Assembly: GCA_037013685.1 (NCBI GenBank)
Contig: CM072895.1
Span: 11,320,463-11,384,462 of the forward strand
DNA from: Acridotheres tristis
Lineage: Eukaryota > Chordata > Aves > Passeriformes > Sturnidae
Direction: 5' to 3'
Length of the DNA: 64,000 nt
Numbering within the stretch: the first letter of the stretch is position 1; each line of letters starts with the position of its first letter. The notes under the pieces were generated by a model. That model saw nothing but the letters and a program-made list of their open reading frames with translations. It was not told the origin of the DNA and did no database searches. Positions 49,210-61,105 of the stretch are shown piece by piece. A program made the translations under genes and the position numbers.

Positions 49210-52200
49210 AGAGCACAGGCACACTTCCTAATCAGAGATGTGAGAGCTAATAGCAGCAAATAAAGGGACTGCAAGTTTTGGCAAGCAAAAGACATGCAGA
49301 GATTCAGTCCAGTGCTGTCTGCAGCTGACAGGAGACCCAGGTTCAAAGTTCAAAACTTAGTCCCTTTATGAAAAGAGAAAAGTCACTCAGCAACAGGACA
49401 CATCTTCAGCAAGAGGAAACATTTGATTGTAAAGAACATTTCCAATAAACTCTGGGTTTAATAAATTGCCTTAAAACACGGCTGCACTAAATTTGAATGC
49501 CTGTCCTGGGCGCCACCTGGCTATCCTCCTTTTGATATGGAGATGTGGGAATAGGATGATACTTGTTTCACATAACGTACCTGTGAGAGAAGATTCATCC
49601 TCATTGGAGAGCACACATCATTGAGAGATATCATAATAATAGAAATATCTCATTCTTAATAGTAATTCACTTATGCACTGTATAAATTTAAAAGTTTCTG
49701 CATTGTTGCTCTAGCCACTGTCTTTTTAAAGACCATCCCCATTTACAAAGTACACAGTACTAAAGAAGACTCCATAGGTTCTCTCTCCATTTTTGTGGCT
49801 GACCCAAAACACCCATTTTATTGACAGCTGACTTCACAGCCAAGCTTACATCTGAACCCAAATTCCTTGGCCATCCAGTCTGGACATGAGGTCCCTTTTG
49901 TGCTTCATCCTGAAGCCAGCCAGCTTCCACACTGGGAAACTTGACACGGAGCACTGAGGCTCAGCACAAGCTCTGCTGCAGGGAGGGCAGGCACAGCTGG
50001 CTTTGAGTGAGTCTCTGCAAACTAAACCACAGCCAACAGGGGTAATTTTGCTATAACCCATGCAGCCCTGAACAAGTCCTTTGATTAATTTGTTTCTCAT
50101 CCAAAAAATAAACAATCTGATTTTTTCCAAAGACCCTTGGATAAAAGGCTTGAGAGCTAAGAATGGATATAGCAAAGTATTATCACTTGTCTGGAGAGTT
50201 TAATGCGGCATCAAGGTCTACTGGTTACATTGTAAACAGAAAAGTCATTCTCTGTCACCTCTCAATTTCCTGTCATTTAATTGAATATACAGCTCCCTTA
50301 GTGATCCTGAATTTGAGAGATGTAGTAATATTTCTTTAGGCAATTTTTATGAATTTCATGGAACCTAACCAACCTTTTTACACTTGCTGTTTTGTGCATT
50401 GCTCCTTTTTCATCAGGACATTTGTTATGAAGTGGTAAACGAACTGAACAAGAAACAACACTCGTGTTCTGAACAGATGTATTTTTAAAATGGTCTGAGC
50501 ATGCCAATTTTCTTTATTCTGCAATGAATGAATGGAATGAAAAGATGTGGTGTCCTGCGCCAGCTGGCAAATGTTTCAGAAGGATATTACATTGTATTTG
50601 TCTTCAGCAGCGCCCAAATAACTGTTTGGTGGCAGGAAGGGCCGGTATGTTTTGCTCATAAGATCAGTATTTATTTGGATCTACTACATAACTTCACAGA
50701 GCCATGACCAACATGGTGCTTCACTGAGCATTAGGGACATGCAGCTCCTCTGTGTCCATCACAGCTCCCTATTCCAGGGAAGGCCAACAGCACCTGCTTC
50801 TTACCTTGAACTTTCCAGAAGGAGATGGACAGTTCCCAGAGACAAAGCAGAAGGTGAGATCAAGGTGCTGCAGGCATTCAATGAGGAGATACTTGGCTTT
50901 GAGGAACACAGCTCTAGAGAAGGTACAGAACTACCATAAAGTCACAAAAATACCCAGGCCAAACTCTATCAATAAAGCTGGTATCCAAGAGGTTCTTTTC
51001 TTGACAATGAGAAATCTTTTAGCTAATTCCAAACAGATTGCCAGTATTTTGAGGAGCTCATTATCTCCTAAACTAAGACTCATATTTTGGTTTCAATTAT
51101 TACTGTAGCACAAAGTCAGTCATACTCCTAAATTCCACAGAGGAACATACAATAAATTACAAAACAGTACAATTTCTCTCTTTGAAGATAGCAATCTATG
51201 GGGCAAGACAGAAAATGAGTACTGGCAGTTGGGGAATTATACAGCATAGAGAAAACGAATTCTATATTTTCATACTACAAAAAAGTATATATTGTTAGCT
51301 TAGATACTATAAAACAAAGCATTTATAATTTGAAATAAATTGTTTTAGTCTTGTAATACTTTTCCTAAATATGGACGTGAGCTTTTATCTTAATAAAACA
51401 CAGTTTGTGTCTCAAACTTACATATACTCACACAACTCTGGAAGGCAGATGCACATTATTTTCTGGCTTACATAAATGAAGATATCTACACAAAATCAAT
51501 GACAATCAGGACAACTATTTTAATAGATTGATCTTAATTTTATGCCTACTGGAGCCACTCAACTATTTTTTCCTCCCTTTCCCTCACATGCAAAAACCTT
51601 TTCCTTTCCTGAGCTAACTCTCAGCAACCTCTCTTTTCTCAAAAGCAGGAGTACAAGTACTTCCATCAGGAAGTTCACATTCTTGAGTTTATTTAAAAAT
51701 GATCTACAACTTACGATATTTAGCCAGTGGTCAGAAGCCTTCCAAAACCTTAAAGCACACAACATCTGGCCCAACTACCACAATAACAGCCAACAAGGTC
51801 CTGTGTAGAGCTTTACAGTGAGATATGTCATCTCTCCTGTCTCTGCCCGGAGCACACACAAATCACAGGAAGGAGTAAGGTACGAGGTAAGAGCATAAAA
51901 CATCTCCTGAATACAGTTATTTTAGCAGCATCTTGTCTAGAAAATGGCCACATTTGAATTTCTTCTAGATTACAAGGACCTAGATAATTTATTAACATGA
52001 AAGGTGATGCTGAACAGAAAATCTGCCGGATCCATTTTTCACTCGAGTGTTTTGCAGTTTGGGGCCGGGGGAAGTTTGTGGGAATTTGTTTAACTTTTAA
52101 CAGCATTGCCACAATTGATTCCAAAATTTGAAGAGATTTCTGGCCCATCAAATCCTAAAACTTAGTGAGTTTCCAAAACATGCTAAAATTTCCAAATGAA

Positions 52201-55200
52201 AATTTTGATTTGAGAGATCCTACACAATATGTGATTTTATAGGTAGTGGACAGAGAGATATGGAGCATAAATTCTTCCCAAGCTGACTGGCTTGAGGAGC
52301 AACTTGTCTTTACCCTACTGACACACAAACTGGTCTACAAAGGGCATTGGGTCTACACAAAAGCCTTCACATCCTAAGCCAAACACTGACACAAGCAAAT
52401 CTGAAATAAAGGTGTTCTCAGAGTATCTACTTGACTATGAAAGTGCCTATACTCAGAGGAAAAAGACAAAAAAGCCTCCAAAACAAAAACCACAGTAACT
52501 GAAGAGTGCGTATATTCTCATTTCCTATTATTTTCTTTTACAGAAGTGTTTGATTTTAATTTTTAAAACAGCTCACCAAAACATAAGAAAAATAACCCAG
52601 GGATGCACTAATACTGTCAGTAGTGCTTCATTTCCATGTGCAGAAACTGCAGGACAATGAAAAACTTATTGAAATAGCAGCTGCAGGAGTGGAAGTTGAT
52701 CACCACACACACTACCCAGCCCCCGGACAAATACAGCTGGAGACAATCTAAAGGAAAAGTGTTCCTCCTATCACACCACATAGAAAAATACAATGAATCC
52801 CTTTAAATTAGCACTTGGCAGAGAAACAAACCAGTGTGGAAGAAAAAAAAACAACCAACCAAAAAAAGCATTAAAATAATTCCAAGGCACCCAGAAGGTT
52901 AAACAAGAAGAAACATTGGTTCCAATCTAGGATCAATGGAATTAAACTGCTGAGCACCTACCTGAATTGTTTCACAAAAAAAGCAAGCCTTTACAAAAAC
53001 ACCTCATAGGGTAGTTTCCAAGTCAGCAGTGACTAAAAGTCAGTAGCCACTCTTCTAAGTGGGAGAAGGACAAAAAAAACCAAGATGCCAGTCTCACCTC
53101 CAGCTACAAGAACTTCTACTGTGCATGGATAAATTCTACAAAGCTCATGTGCAAAACTGGAATAGGCAGTAAAATACCAGAGACCTGCAGAGAACTACAC
53201 TGCATCCAAACATATTGGGTGACCGTATTCAACAAAGCCACGAAGTCTCTTGCATCTTTGCAACAAGCAATCAAAATGCCACTGGAAAACAAAACTAAAC
53301 AAGAAAACCCACCCCAAACACAGGGAAAAGAAAAATCTATCCACATCAATGGACTACTTTAATGAAAATATCGAGACAAGGGATAAGCTTGCTTAAGAAT
53401 AGTAATCCAGCATCCAGCATAGCAGCATCACTGAAGCACTTTTTTCTGTTGTTGTTGAAGATCCTGTGAAACTGCCAACTCTACTTCATCAGAAGCTGAA
53501 ACTTCAGAAATTGAGGGATGCCAAGAACAACTCCCTTTCTAAGTCAATTTCCACAAAGAAAATCTACTGTAATCTCAGAAAGACAAAACTTCCACAGCGC
53601 TCCAGAACAGACTCCATTCCTTATTAGCATTTCCAGCCACCTGCTGAAGTATGCTTCCAGCCAGGATTTCACAGGCTCACTGGGATTCACAAATTTTAGA
53701 GTTTCACCAGTTCTGGATTACTCCACTAGCAGAATTCCTTATAAAAGGCAACAGTCATTTTATTAACCTTATTCTAAAACAGCTGCCTCATCTAACATAA
53801 CTTCATTTGACTGGCAAAAAAAACCCAACAGCTTGATGTTGGCAGGTTTGGGATCAATTCAGAAATGGAAAAAGGACTCTTCTTGGTTTGTGACGAGTCA
53901 TCAATGTTGGCAACTTTTTGGCCCTAAATTTGACTACAAAATTGTCTGCACAACTGAGCAGATGACAGGGAAAGAGAGGAAAGGACTAAGGGAAGGGAGA
54001 TAGCCATGAGTAGAGCATTCTACAAATAAAGACTATTGCAGAAGCCTGAGATAGCAGTTCACAAAACACAAAGGGCTGCTGGTCACTTGGAAAAGGCAAA
54101 CTGTGTTGAATGGCTTAAGCTGTTGGGTTTTAAAGTCAGGGATTGGTTGAAGAGGTTCTTAGGTTTTATGAGGTTTTTAAACTGTAATAAAAGAGACTTT
54201 CTCAGACTGGATAACCTTGACATTCCTTTTAAACCATACTAAAACAAACATGCCCACCCAACTCTCTCAAACCAAATCAAGAAACAGCAACACTAACTAT
54301 AGTAGATGCTATTCAAGGCAATACACAAACTTCAGCATCTCAAGGCCAAGGACTCCATATGGAGAAAAGCAAAGCCAAAGCAGGATTTAGGGCCAACTTC
54401 AAAATTACACATATGTAAGAGAATTGCAAACACTTTAAGATCCTGACTGCATCCAAGCAGCTCGTTGTCACCAGACCCAGGCCCACAAGACTTCAGAGAA
54501 CGAAATAAAGTTATCAGTTGCAGCAGAGCACTTTCCCACATCTGGTTTTAATTAAGCTAATTTGGCAGTAGTGACTGACAGCAAGCAGAGCCTTCCCAAA
54601 TCACTTTGCAAGCATTTTTGCCAGCATTTCACCATCTGTGATAACCAGGATACTTGATACTAACTAGGATCTGTCTGAGTACAGCATTTTAGAGCTGTGT
54701 ATCCACTCTCCTTTAAAATCATCTGGTACAGCCACTGCCTACAAGTAATTGGAGCCACTGCTTACAGATAACGGGGTGTTGGGAGAAGATGCAGAACTTG
54801 AGGAAAGACATTGGATAAATTCCACTGAGAAAACCACTCCTGAAAAAAGCAGATAGATCACTTGCCAGAACCCATAATACCTTGGCCATACCCGTGGTAC
54901 ATAAAACTTACAAATGATCACATGGACACTGAGGAGATTTTGAAGCTGCAACAAACAGAACATCTTATATAACTTCTAGGCTAGTTGTGTAGTTCTTCAT
55001 TTATGGGTACTTGTAGGATAGGGCAGGTTTACCATGAAGAAATGCTTTAGATAATATACCATGATGTCAGAAAAATCCAGGGTATGGCTAGACTGTGCAA
55101 ATTTAAGCCCCATTAAGGGAATGAGAAAGGGTCTAGAAAGGGGGTAATTTTAACGACATCTAACTACATGGAAATTATTTTCCAAGGTAAATCTGCGACC

Positions 55201-55440
55201 AGCAATTGGAGTGGAAGACACTAATGGTATCAGTACCAGCACTGGTACATGAGACCAATATATATAAGGAACAGATGGATCAGTAAATATAAGTCAAGAA
55301 CATGCAAAAAAAAAAAAAAATAGCCTTCTGCAGGAACACTTAGCACATACCCACACCTGGTCTGTCTGGTTCACTCAAGGTATGAATATCTGATACAAAC
55401 ACTAGTTCAGATTAAAACACTGACCTGGCCAACTCAAATA
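49210..55440. other. Intron-like stretch, no well-supported exon
   Basis: Unique AT-rich sequence with a 15-base A-run near 55305-55320. The minus-strand frame at 51828-52151 starts behind an AG at 52155-52156 and looks protein-like, but no good donor closes it. Minus-strand donor-like signals near 49580 and 53093 lack convincing exons. Confidence 0.45.
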
Positions 55441-56562
55441 AATGTGCAGATTGCTGACACTAAAGCCAGGGAAGTTGCCAGGAACCAAGCCTTAAGTCTG
55501 TACCGAGGCAAAGGAAACAATGAAAGTTGCAGGATCATAAGTCTGGGCTTCATGAGAGCAGGATTCAGGGACCAGCTTCAGAAAAACTCATAGGATATGG
55601 GCCTTGGGAGAAGCCTGGTACAGGAGAGTTTGCTCATTTTGAATAATGACCTGCACCATGATCAAGAATCGTAGAGCCAATGTGCTGAAAATCAAGCAAT
55701 GGTAGCAGGAGACACACATGGATCAACAAGGAGCTTTTGACAATACTCAAATATAAAATGAATGCACACAAGAGGTGGGGGAACAGGGTCAGGTGAGTGG
55801 GGATGAATGTAAAGACACTGCCTTAGTGTGCAAAGACAAACTTGGGAAGGTCAAATCCTGCCTGGAGCTGGAAACAGTCAGGGACAAGAAGTACTTCTAC
55901 AAGTAACTGAGCAGTAAAAAAAGACTAGGGAAAATGTGGGCCTCCTGCCGAGAAAAAAATATGGAAAAGGCCTGGAGAAATGGGCAGGCAGATCTCATGA
56001 AGTTCAGCAAAGAAAAATGCAAAGTCCTGCTCCTGGAGAGGAATAACTATGCCCTACAGGCTAGGTGCCAACCTACTGGAAAACAGTTTTGCAGAGAAGG
56101 ACCTGGGAATCCGGGTGGAGCAGCTGAACAGAGCCAGCAACGTGCCCTGGTCACACAGGCAGCCAACAGCCCCAGGGTGGGGGGACCCTTCCCCTGGCTC
56201 AGCACTGGGGGCTCTGCTGCAGGGCTGGGGCACTGCTGGGCTCCCCTCTACAGACAGACACATTGGAACAAGTCCAGAGAGCTAAGATGATTAAAGGATT
56301 GAAGCATCTGTCACGAGAGGAGACTGAGAGAGCTGGGATTGTTCAGCCTTGAGCAGAGAAGGCTCAGGAGGATCTTAGAAACGTAACCTCATGGGAAGGA
56401 TTAAAGAAGGTAGAGATGGGCTCAGAGGTGAGGTGCCTAGTGAAAGGACAATAAGCAATGGGAACAAGCTGAAAAGCAGGAAGTTCTGTTTAAACCTAAA
56501 AAAAATCCACATCTGTACTATGGGAGTGCCTCCTAGTTACAACTATTTTGTGACTCTGTGAA
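55440..56562 (+). mobile_element. CR1 LINE fragment with internal deletions
   Basis: The stretch matches the general pattern of avian CR1 retroposons in + orientation. About 55530-55960 resembles the linker between endonuclease and reverse transcriptase: an echo of the usual LGFRRA (here LGFMRAGF), a piece reading like 'WMNKELL' near 55710, and KKTRENVG near 55920-55940. From about 55965 the sequence switches to the C-terminal end of ORF2 (DLMKFSKEKCKVLLLERNN, then a degenerate LLENSFAEKDLGIRVEQ) and the usual 3' region (GAGAGAGCTGGGATTGTTCAGC, AGGAAGTTC). The whole reverse transcriptase core is missing, and the 3' region is shortened again before the end near 56562. Stops and frameshifts make it inactive. 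The 5' limit is uncertain by about 100 bp. The + frame at 55934-56290 is a relic of this element. Confidence 0.85.
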
Positions 56563-57910
56563 ACACCCTTGAGTTCTAAGTATTGCTCTTAGGATTTTAG
56601 TGAAAGTATTGCCCCTCAACCGAGACTGTTTCAGAACAAAAGAAATGCAGAGGAATCAACTGCAAAAAAAGATAAACCTTCCAGTCTGCTGGTAATACTA
56701 TGCCAGGCAAAAATTCTTAACAATGCCTTAAAAAAAACAGAACTCAATTTATCCCGAATAGAGCACAAGGTAAATCTAATAACTACAAGGTTAGGGTTCA
56801 CCTACAAAGAATTTCCTTCCCGATATAATGAAATATTTTGTTAATGGCTCCTATTTGAGTCCAGGAGTGAAAATCCAACGATCCTGCTGAGGTCATGATT
56901 ATTACCCATAATAAACTGGGTTTTACTACTGGCTTTCACAAGAGGAGCAGCCAGTTAAAAACTACGTGCACAGTGGAGTGTTTTGGCCAGGAATTGAGTT
57001 AGAAGGATCTGGGCAGTTTCTCTGCAGTCATTCAACATATTCAACAAGACTGAAGTGCCCTGCATTGACAAAGTTCCCCATCCAATTTCATCCCTCAGAA
57101 GATTTCAAACAGGTGGATTATTAATGCTCTGCATTCTGCTAGTGAAAATTTGCACAGTGATGCCACAGAAGGCACAGCTTCCCACCACAGCCCCAAACAG
57201 CCCATTCCCCTAGGCCCCCTCCTTTGAGCCATCACAAGGACTCCCACGGCTGAAAGGTCAAACTGGCAAAATGCCTTTCCATTTTGGTTTTCTGCTGTTT
57301 TGCAGTAGGCTGGCATTGTTTGCCATGCCATCAGTCAAACAGAAACAGCTGGCTCAAGGTAAGCTGTAGAAATAAAGGTTATGGTTGAAGCACAAAGAAT
57401 GCGAGTGATGTTTCAAAGCACTGCTAGCAGTAACTAGCAGGTGCTAGCAGTGTTTCCTGCAGCCAAAGCCCAAAAGCACATTAATACCTTTCTATCCATT
57501 CCTCCTCCACTGTAGCTCTACCTCTAACAGGCATCTCATTTTTCTGCTCCCAAAAGATTCCATCCCTAAAAATTACCTATGATCCCAGAAACATGCAGAA
57601 GAATGAAGACAAATTGGGAAACTAGTTATAGTGGCCTATGAATATTTTTTCTTTTTCAAGCCTGTCTACATAAGGTCTTGCAATGAAATCACACTGTAGT
57701 ACCTGTAAAATTATCCATGAGGACAAACCATGATGAGAGGCAGACCCAGCACACAAAGTGCTTCAGTGAGTTTGCTACTATACCTACTATATCTTCTACC
57801 TACAAGGGTTGTCTTCTGACACTGTGGCTTAGCTCACTTTGCAAAGCAGAAAACTTCACTCACAAAGTAGTTCTTCTTGCCAACTTAATATCAAACAAGC
57901 CCGTACCAGA
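56563..57910. other. Unique spacer between two CR1 fragments
   Basis: No exon or recognised repeat apart from the short inverted repeat at 57419-57452. The minus-strand frame at 57095-57331 has no supporting signal. Confidence 0.5.
57419..57452. repeat. 11-bp inverted repeat, 12-bp loop
   Basis: CACTGCTAGCA at 57419-57429 is the exact reverse complement of TGCTAGCAGTG at 57442-57452. The loop also contains a CTAGCAG copy, so the core GCTAGC-like word occurs three times in 34 bp. A hairpin is possible; a function is not evident. Confidence 0.8.
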
Positions 57911-58161
57911 ATTCCATGGAATGTTTTGGTTTGGAAGGGATCTTAAAAACCATCTCGTTCCAACTCCCTGCCATGGGCAGGGACAACTTCCACTAGACCA
58001 GGTTGCTCAAGCCCCTGTCCAACCTGGCCTTCAAAACTTCCAGGAATGAGGCAGCCACAACTTCTCTGGGCACCCTCTTCTAGTGCCTCACCACCCTCAC
58101 AGTAAATAATTTCTTCCTAATATTCAGTCTAAACCTACACTCTCAGTTTGAAACCATTTCC
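57911..58161 (-). mobile_element. CR1 LINE 3' fragment, reverse orientation
   Basis: About 250 bp of the conserved CR1 3' end read from the opposite strand. Recognisable pieces in + orientation are TTGGAAGGGATCTTAAAAAC, CCAACTCCCTGCCATGGGCA, CAACCTGGCCTTC, CTTCTCTGGGCACCCT, and TTTCTTCCTAATATTCAGTC followed by TAAACCTACAC. The element's 3' terminus (degenerate ATTCCATGGAATG) lies at the low-coordinate side and the 5' truncation near 58161. It is well preserved, so probably younger than the copy at 55440-56562. The short + frame at 57717-58049 partly overlaps it and is not a gene. Confidence 0.93.
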
Positions 58162-61014
58162 ATAAGCATAAGTACATTACAGTAGAGCCAGAATATAGCA
58201 GTGACCAAACTGAAGGTGTCTCACTTCCACCAGGATTACCAACTCTAATCCCAAATTAACACTAATCTCAAGGCCACACAGGATACTTTGGCAGCCAAGC
58301 AAAATTTAGGAAACTTTCCCATCCTGTGTGGCCCAGCACATCACTGCAACTGCCCCCAGCACAGCTGTGCCATGACAACTGCTCACAGGGTGAGGGGAGA
58401 TGGTAAATGGGACCACTGGAAAAGTATGGGACAAAAGTCACCAAAACTAGTCCTTAAAAATGTTACTATGTTGTCACTTAGAGCGTATTTACCACAAAAA
58501 TCAACACACTATGTAACTGTACTCTCAGAAACTTAGATTTGGAAAGCTCAGGTCCTTTCCACAGAATTGAAATGATCCCTGGCAAAACAGTAACATTCCT
58601 TAAAAGCGGGTCTTAAATAACAGCCCACCTGTTGACATTCAAATAAAACACAACTCTGGTGAACAGCAGCCAGAGGCTGTGCAAGAATGTGGTAAATAAA
58701 ACACAGGAGGAGAGAGTAGGGCTGTCCAACAAGAGATAGAATAATTGCAACTTTGTCCCCAAACCTTCACTGGTCTTTTTTATACTTTATATCCAGAAGA
58801 AAAATTCTCTGGAAAGTTCCAACTTAATCAACTCCTCAATCTAAAGCAGAAAAGGAACAGTCCTTCCACAACACTGAAGGACAAACAAGCTGTATCAGAA
58901 TTTACATCTTTGAAGCACTTTTTGTGACAGCCAAACTAATGAGAAATCATTCATACTTATTTGGGGGATTCTCCACAAAACTTAGCAAATCCATAAATGC
59001 ATGCTATGAAGATGAGGCAGTGATCCAACAACGACTATTAACATGTCAACAGTTCCAATGAACAACATATCGGGAGCAAAACAAAATTCCAAACTCAGTG
59101 TGAAAAACTCGATTTTCTTATCTTGCACCAACAGTACCCTCTGCTGTTCCAAAGCTGCACTGCACAAGGTGACATCCAGCCCTGACCATCAGAACACTCA
59201 AGCCATCAAAAGCACCTACCTAGCTTTATTCATTCATTATCTCACTTCCTGTAAAGATGTTCCAGATACAATGGCTTCCTCCTATTATGGAGCCAGGTTT
59301 TGGGTTGATTATGATGTTAATCTATTTATCGTCCCAAGACCTTCTTCTGTGATTAGAAAAAGACAGTTTTAGCCTTAAAAATAATTTAAAAATTAACATA
59401 AAGAAAATAAATTGAAGGCTATCCTCTAAGGATGACAGTCAACACCACAGTAATATTTTCTGGAACGTTTCTGTGAAGGTAAAAGGGGGGTTTAGATTTT
59501 AAAATCAGTGTATCACTCAACAGTCACCCATCAGAGAAATCCAAATATTCTACCACAAGCTTTTTCAAAACACAACCTGAAGGCTACATCCCATCTGGCA
59601 AATGGTCCTAGGAGAAACAACACAGGAAGACTCCTGTACTTCTGATATCCTATGATAACCCAGCATCCCCATGCTGGAAGAAGAACCATCACACTGCAGA
59701 TGCAGCACAGCAAGAGCAGAAACAGGGAGGTGAGGCAGAGAGTCCCACGGGCTTCTTCTCTGATGAAGATTCCAGACCCATCCAGGCAGGGTCACTGTGA
59801 AGCTTCAGCAAAAGCCTTGGACGTGAGGGGACACCATCCTCACAGGGCCCAACTGAAGATCTTCATCAGCAAAGAAACTCAGAAACTGAGTGTACTGCTG
59901 TTTCTCTCCCCTCATGTGGAAAGCAAGGTGTGAGAGGATAAACACAAACAGTATATGAGCACTACATAGGAAAAAATGCCCTCAAGCGTGATTTGAAGCA
60001 CAAGTATCTCACCACAGGCAGCTTGTATGAACAAGCACGAGGAGGACGAGACACACAAGAGCAAGGAAAGCTCTGACTAGATTACATGGTTAAGATGACC
60101 ATGCCAAAACTGAACTGTGAATGAACACACTGAAGTATAATCCAGAACTGCAGAAAAAAAAAACCAAAAAACAAATAACCAGAAAATAGAACTCCTTCAG
60201 TACAGAGAAGAAACAAACTTGTACAACTTGCAATGGAAAAGAAACCTCTACTGCCTGATTTCAAAAGCTTTTCAGGGCAGGGTGACACATGACAGAGAAT
60301 ATCTACAGAGCTTAAAACCAAAAGAAACTGAACAAAATACGTTGTCCTTAACTATATTGTTAACAAGACACTTCCACACAGTTCAGCGTCTTCTCCTGAA
60401 ATGATGGGATACAGCAGTCAGTTGCTTTTGACCAAAGGACACAACTTAGAAGCTTCAAAGATGGTTTCATGTCTTTCCATCAGAGCAGACTTAGAACCAC
60501 ATTTTCATATATTTCACAGCAACATGACTTCCAAGTCTGTGGCTTCCAAGTATACAAATATTTGATCTTGGCAAGGGAACAAAGTACTTCCAAGGGGACT
60601 CAATGATGTTATAAGTTATAGTGAACAGCAGGCTGATCTGAATTGGCACCACAACACTGAAACCCCCCCTGTCTTTGCACTGAAAAGCATCAACTAGAGC
60701 ACAACTGCAAACCACATTTTTCTATTCCAGTCATGAAGATAGAGCCGCCAAAGAAATACATGCTGGAGTACCACACTCCAAGGAACATACACACGAGTTA
60801 GAGAGTATTTAGAAGTAACAATGTTTAATACTTTTTAAAAATTTCTCCACTAGAAAGATTATAAAACCTAAATCTGAAGAAAATAAGACTGCAAGAAGCT
60901 TATCAACTAATTTAAAACTCACAAACACATGTTGAGGGGAGAAAAATAAATTAAAATAAGAAAGGGTGAAAGTCAGAAAAGCTTGTAATTGACTTCACTG
61001 TGGTCAAAGTGATT
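58162..61014. other. Unique sequence, no supported gene
   Basis: Frames up to about 109 codons occur (for example + 59043-59372), but none has paired splice signals or recognised domains. Confidence 0.5.
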
Positions 61015-61105
61015 TAGAGTAGACATCAGGAAAAATCTGTCCAGAGGGAAGAACCATTAAGCACTGGAACAGGTCGTATCAGTTTCCATGATTCGATTTT
61101 ATAGA
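61015..61105 (+). mobile_element. CR1 LINE 3' tail remnant
   Basis: Short + strand match to the CR1 end: TAGAGTAGACATCAGGAAAAA, then GAAGAACCATTAAGCACTGG, AACAGG, and a degenerate terminal CCATGATTCGATTTTAT. The piece that normally separates AACAGG from the terminal ATTCTATGAT-like repeats is mostly missing, so this copy is both 5'-truncated and internally deleted. Identification rests on about 70 bp of diverged similarity. Confidence 0.6.
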
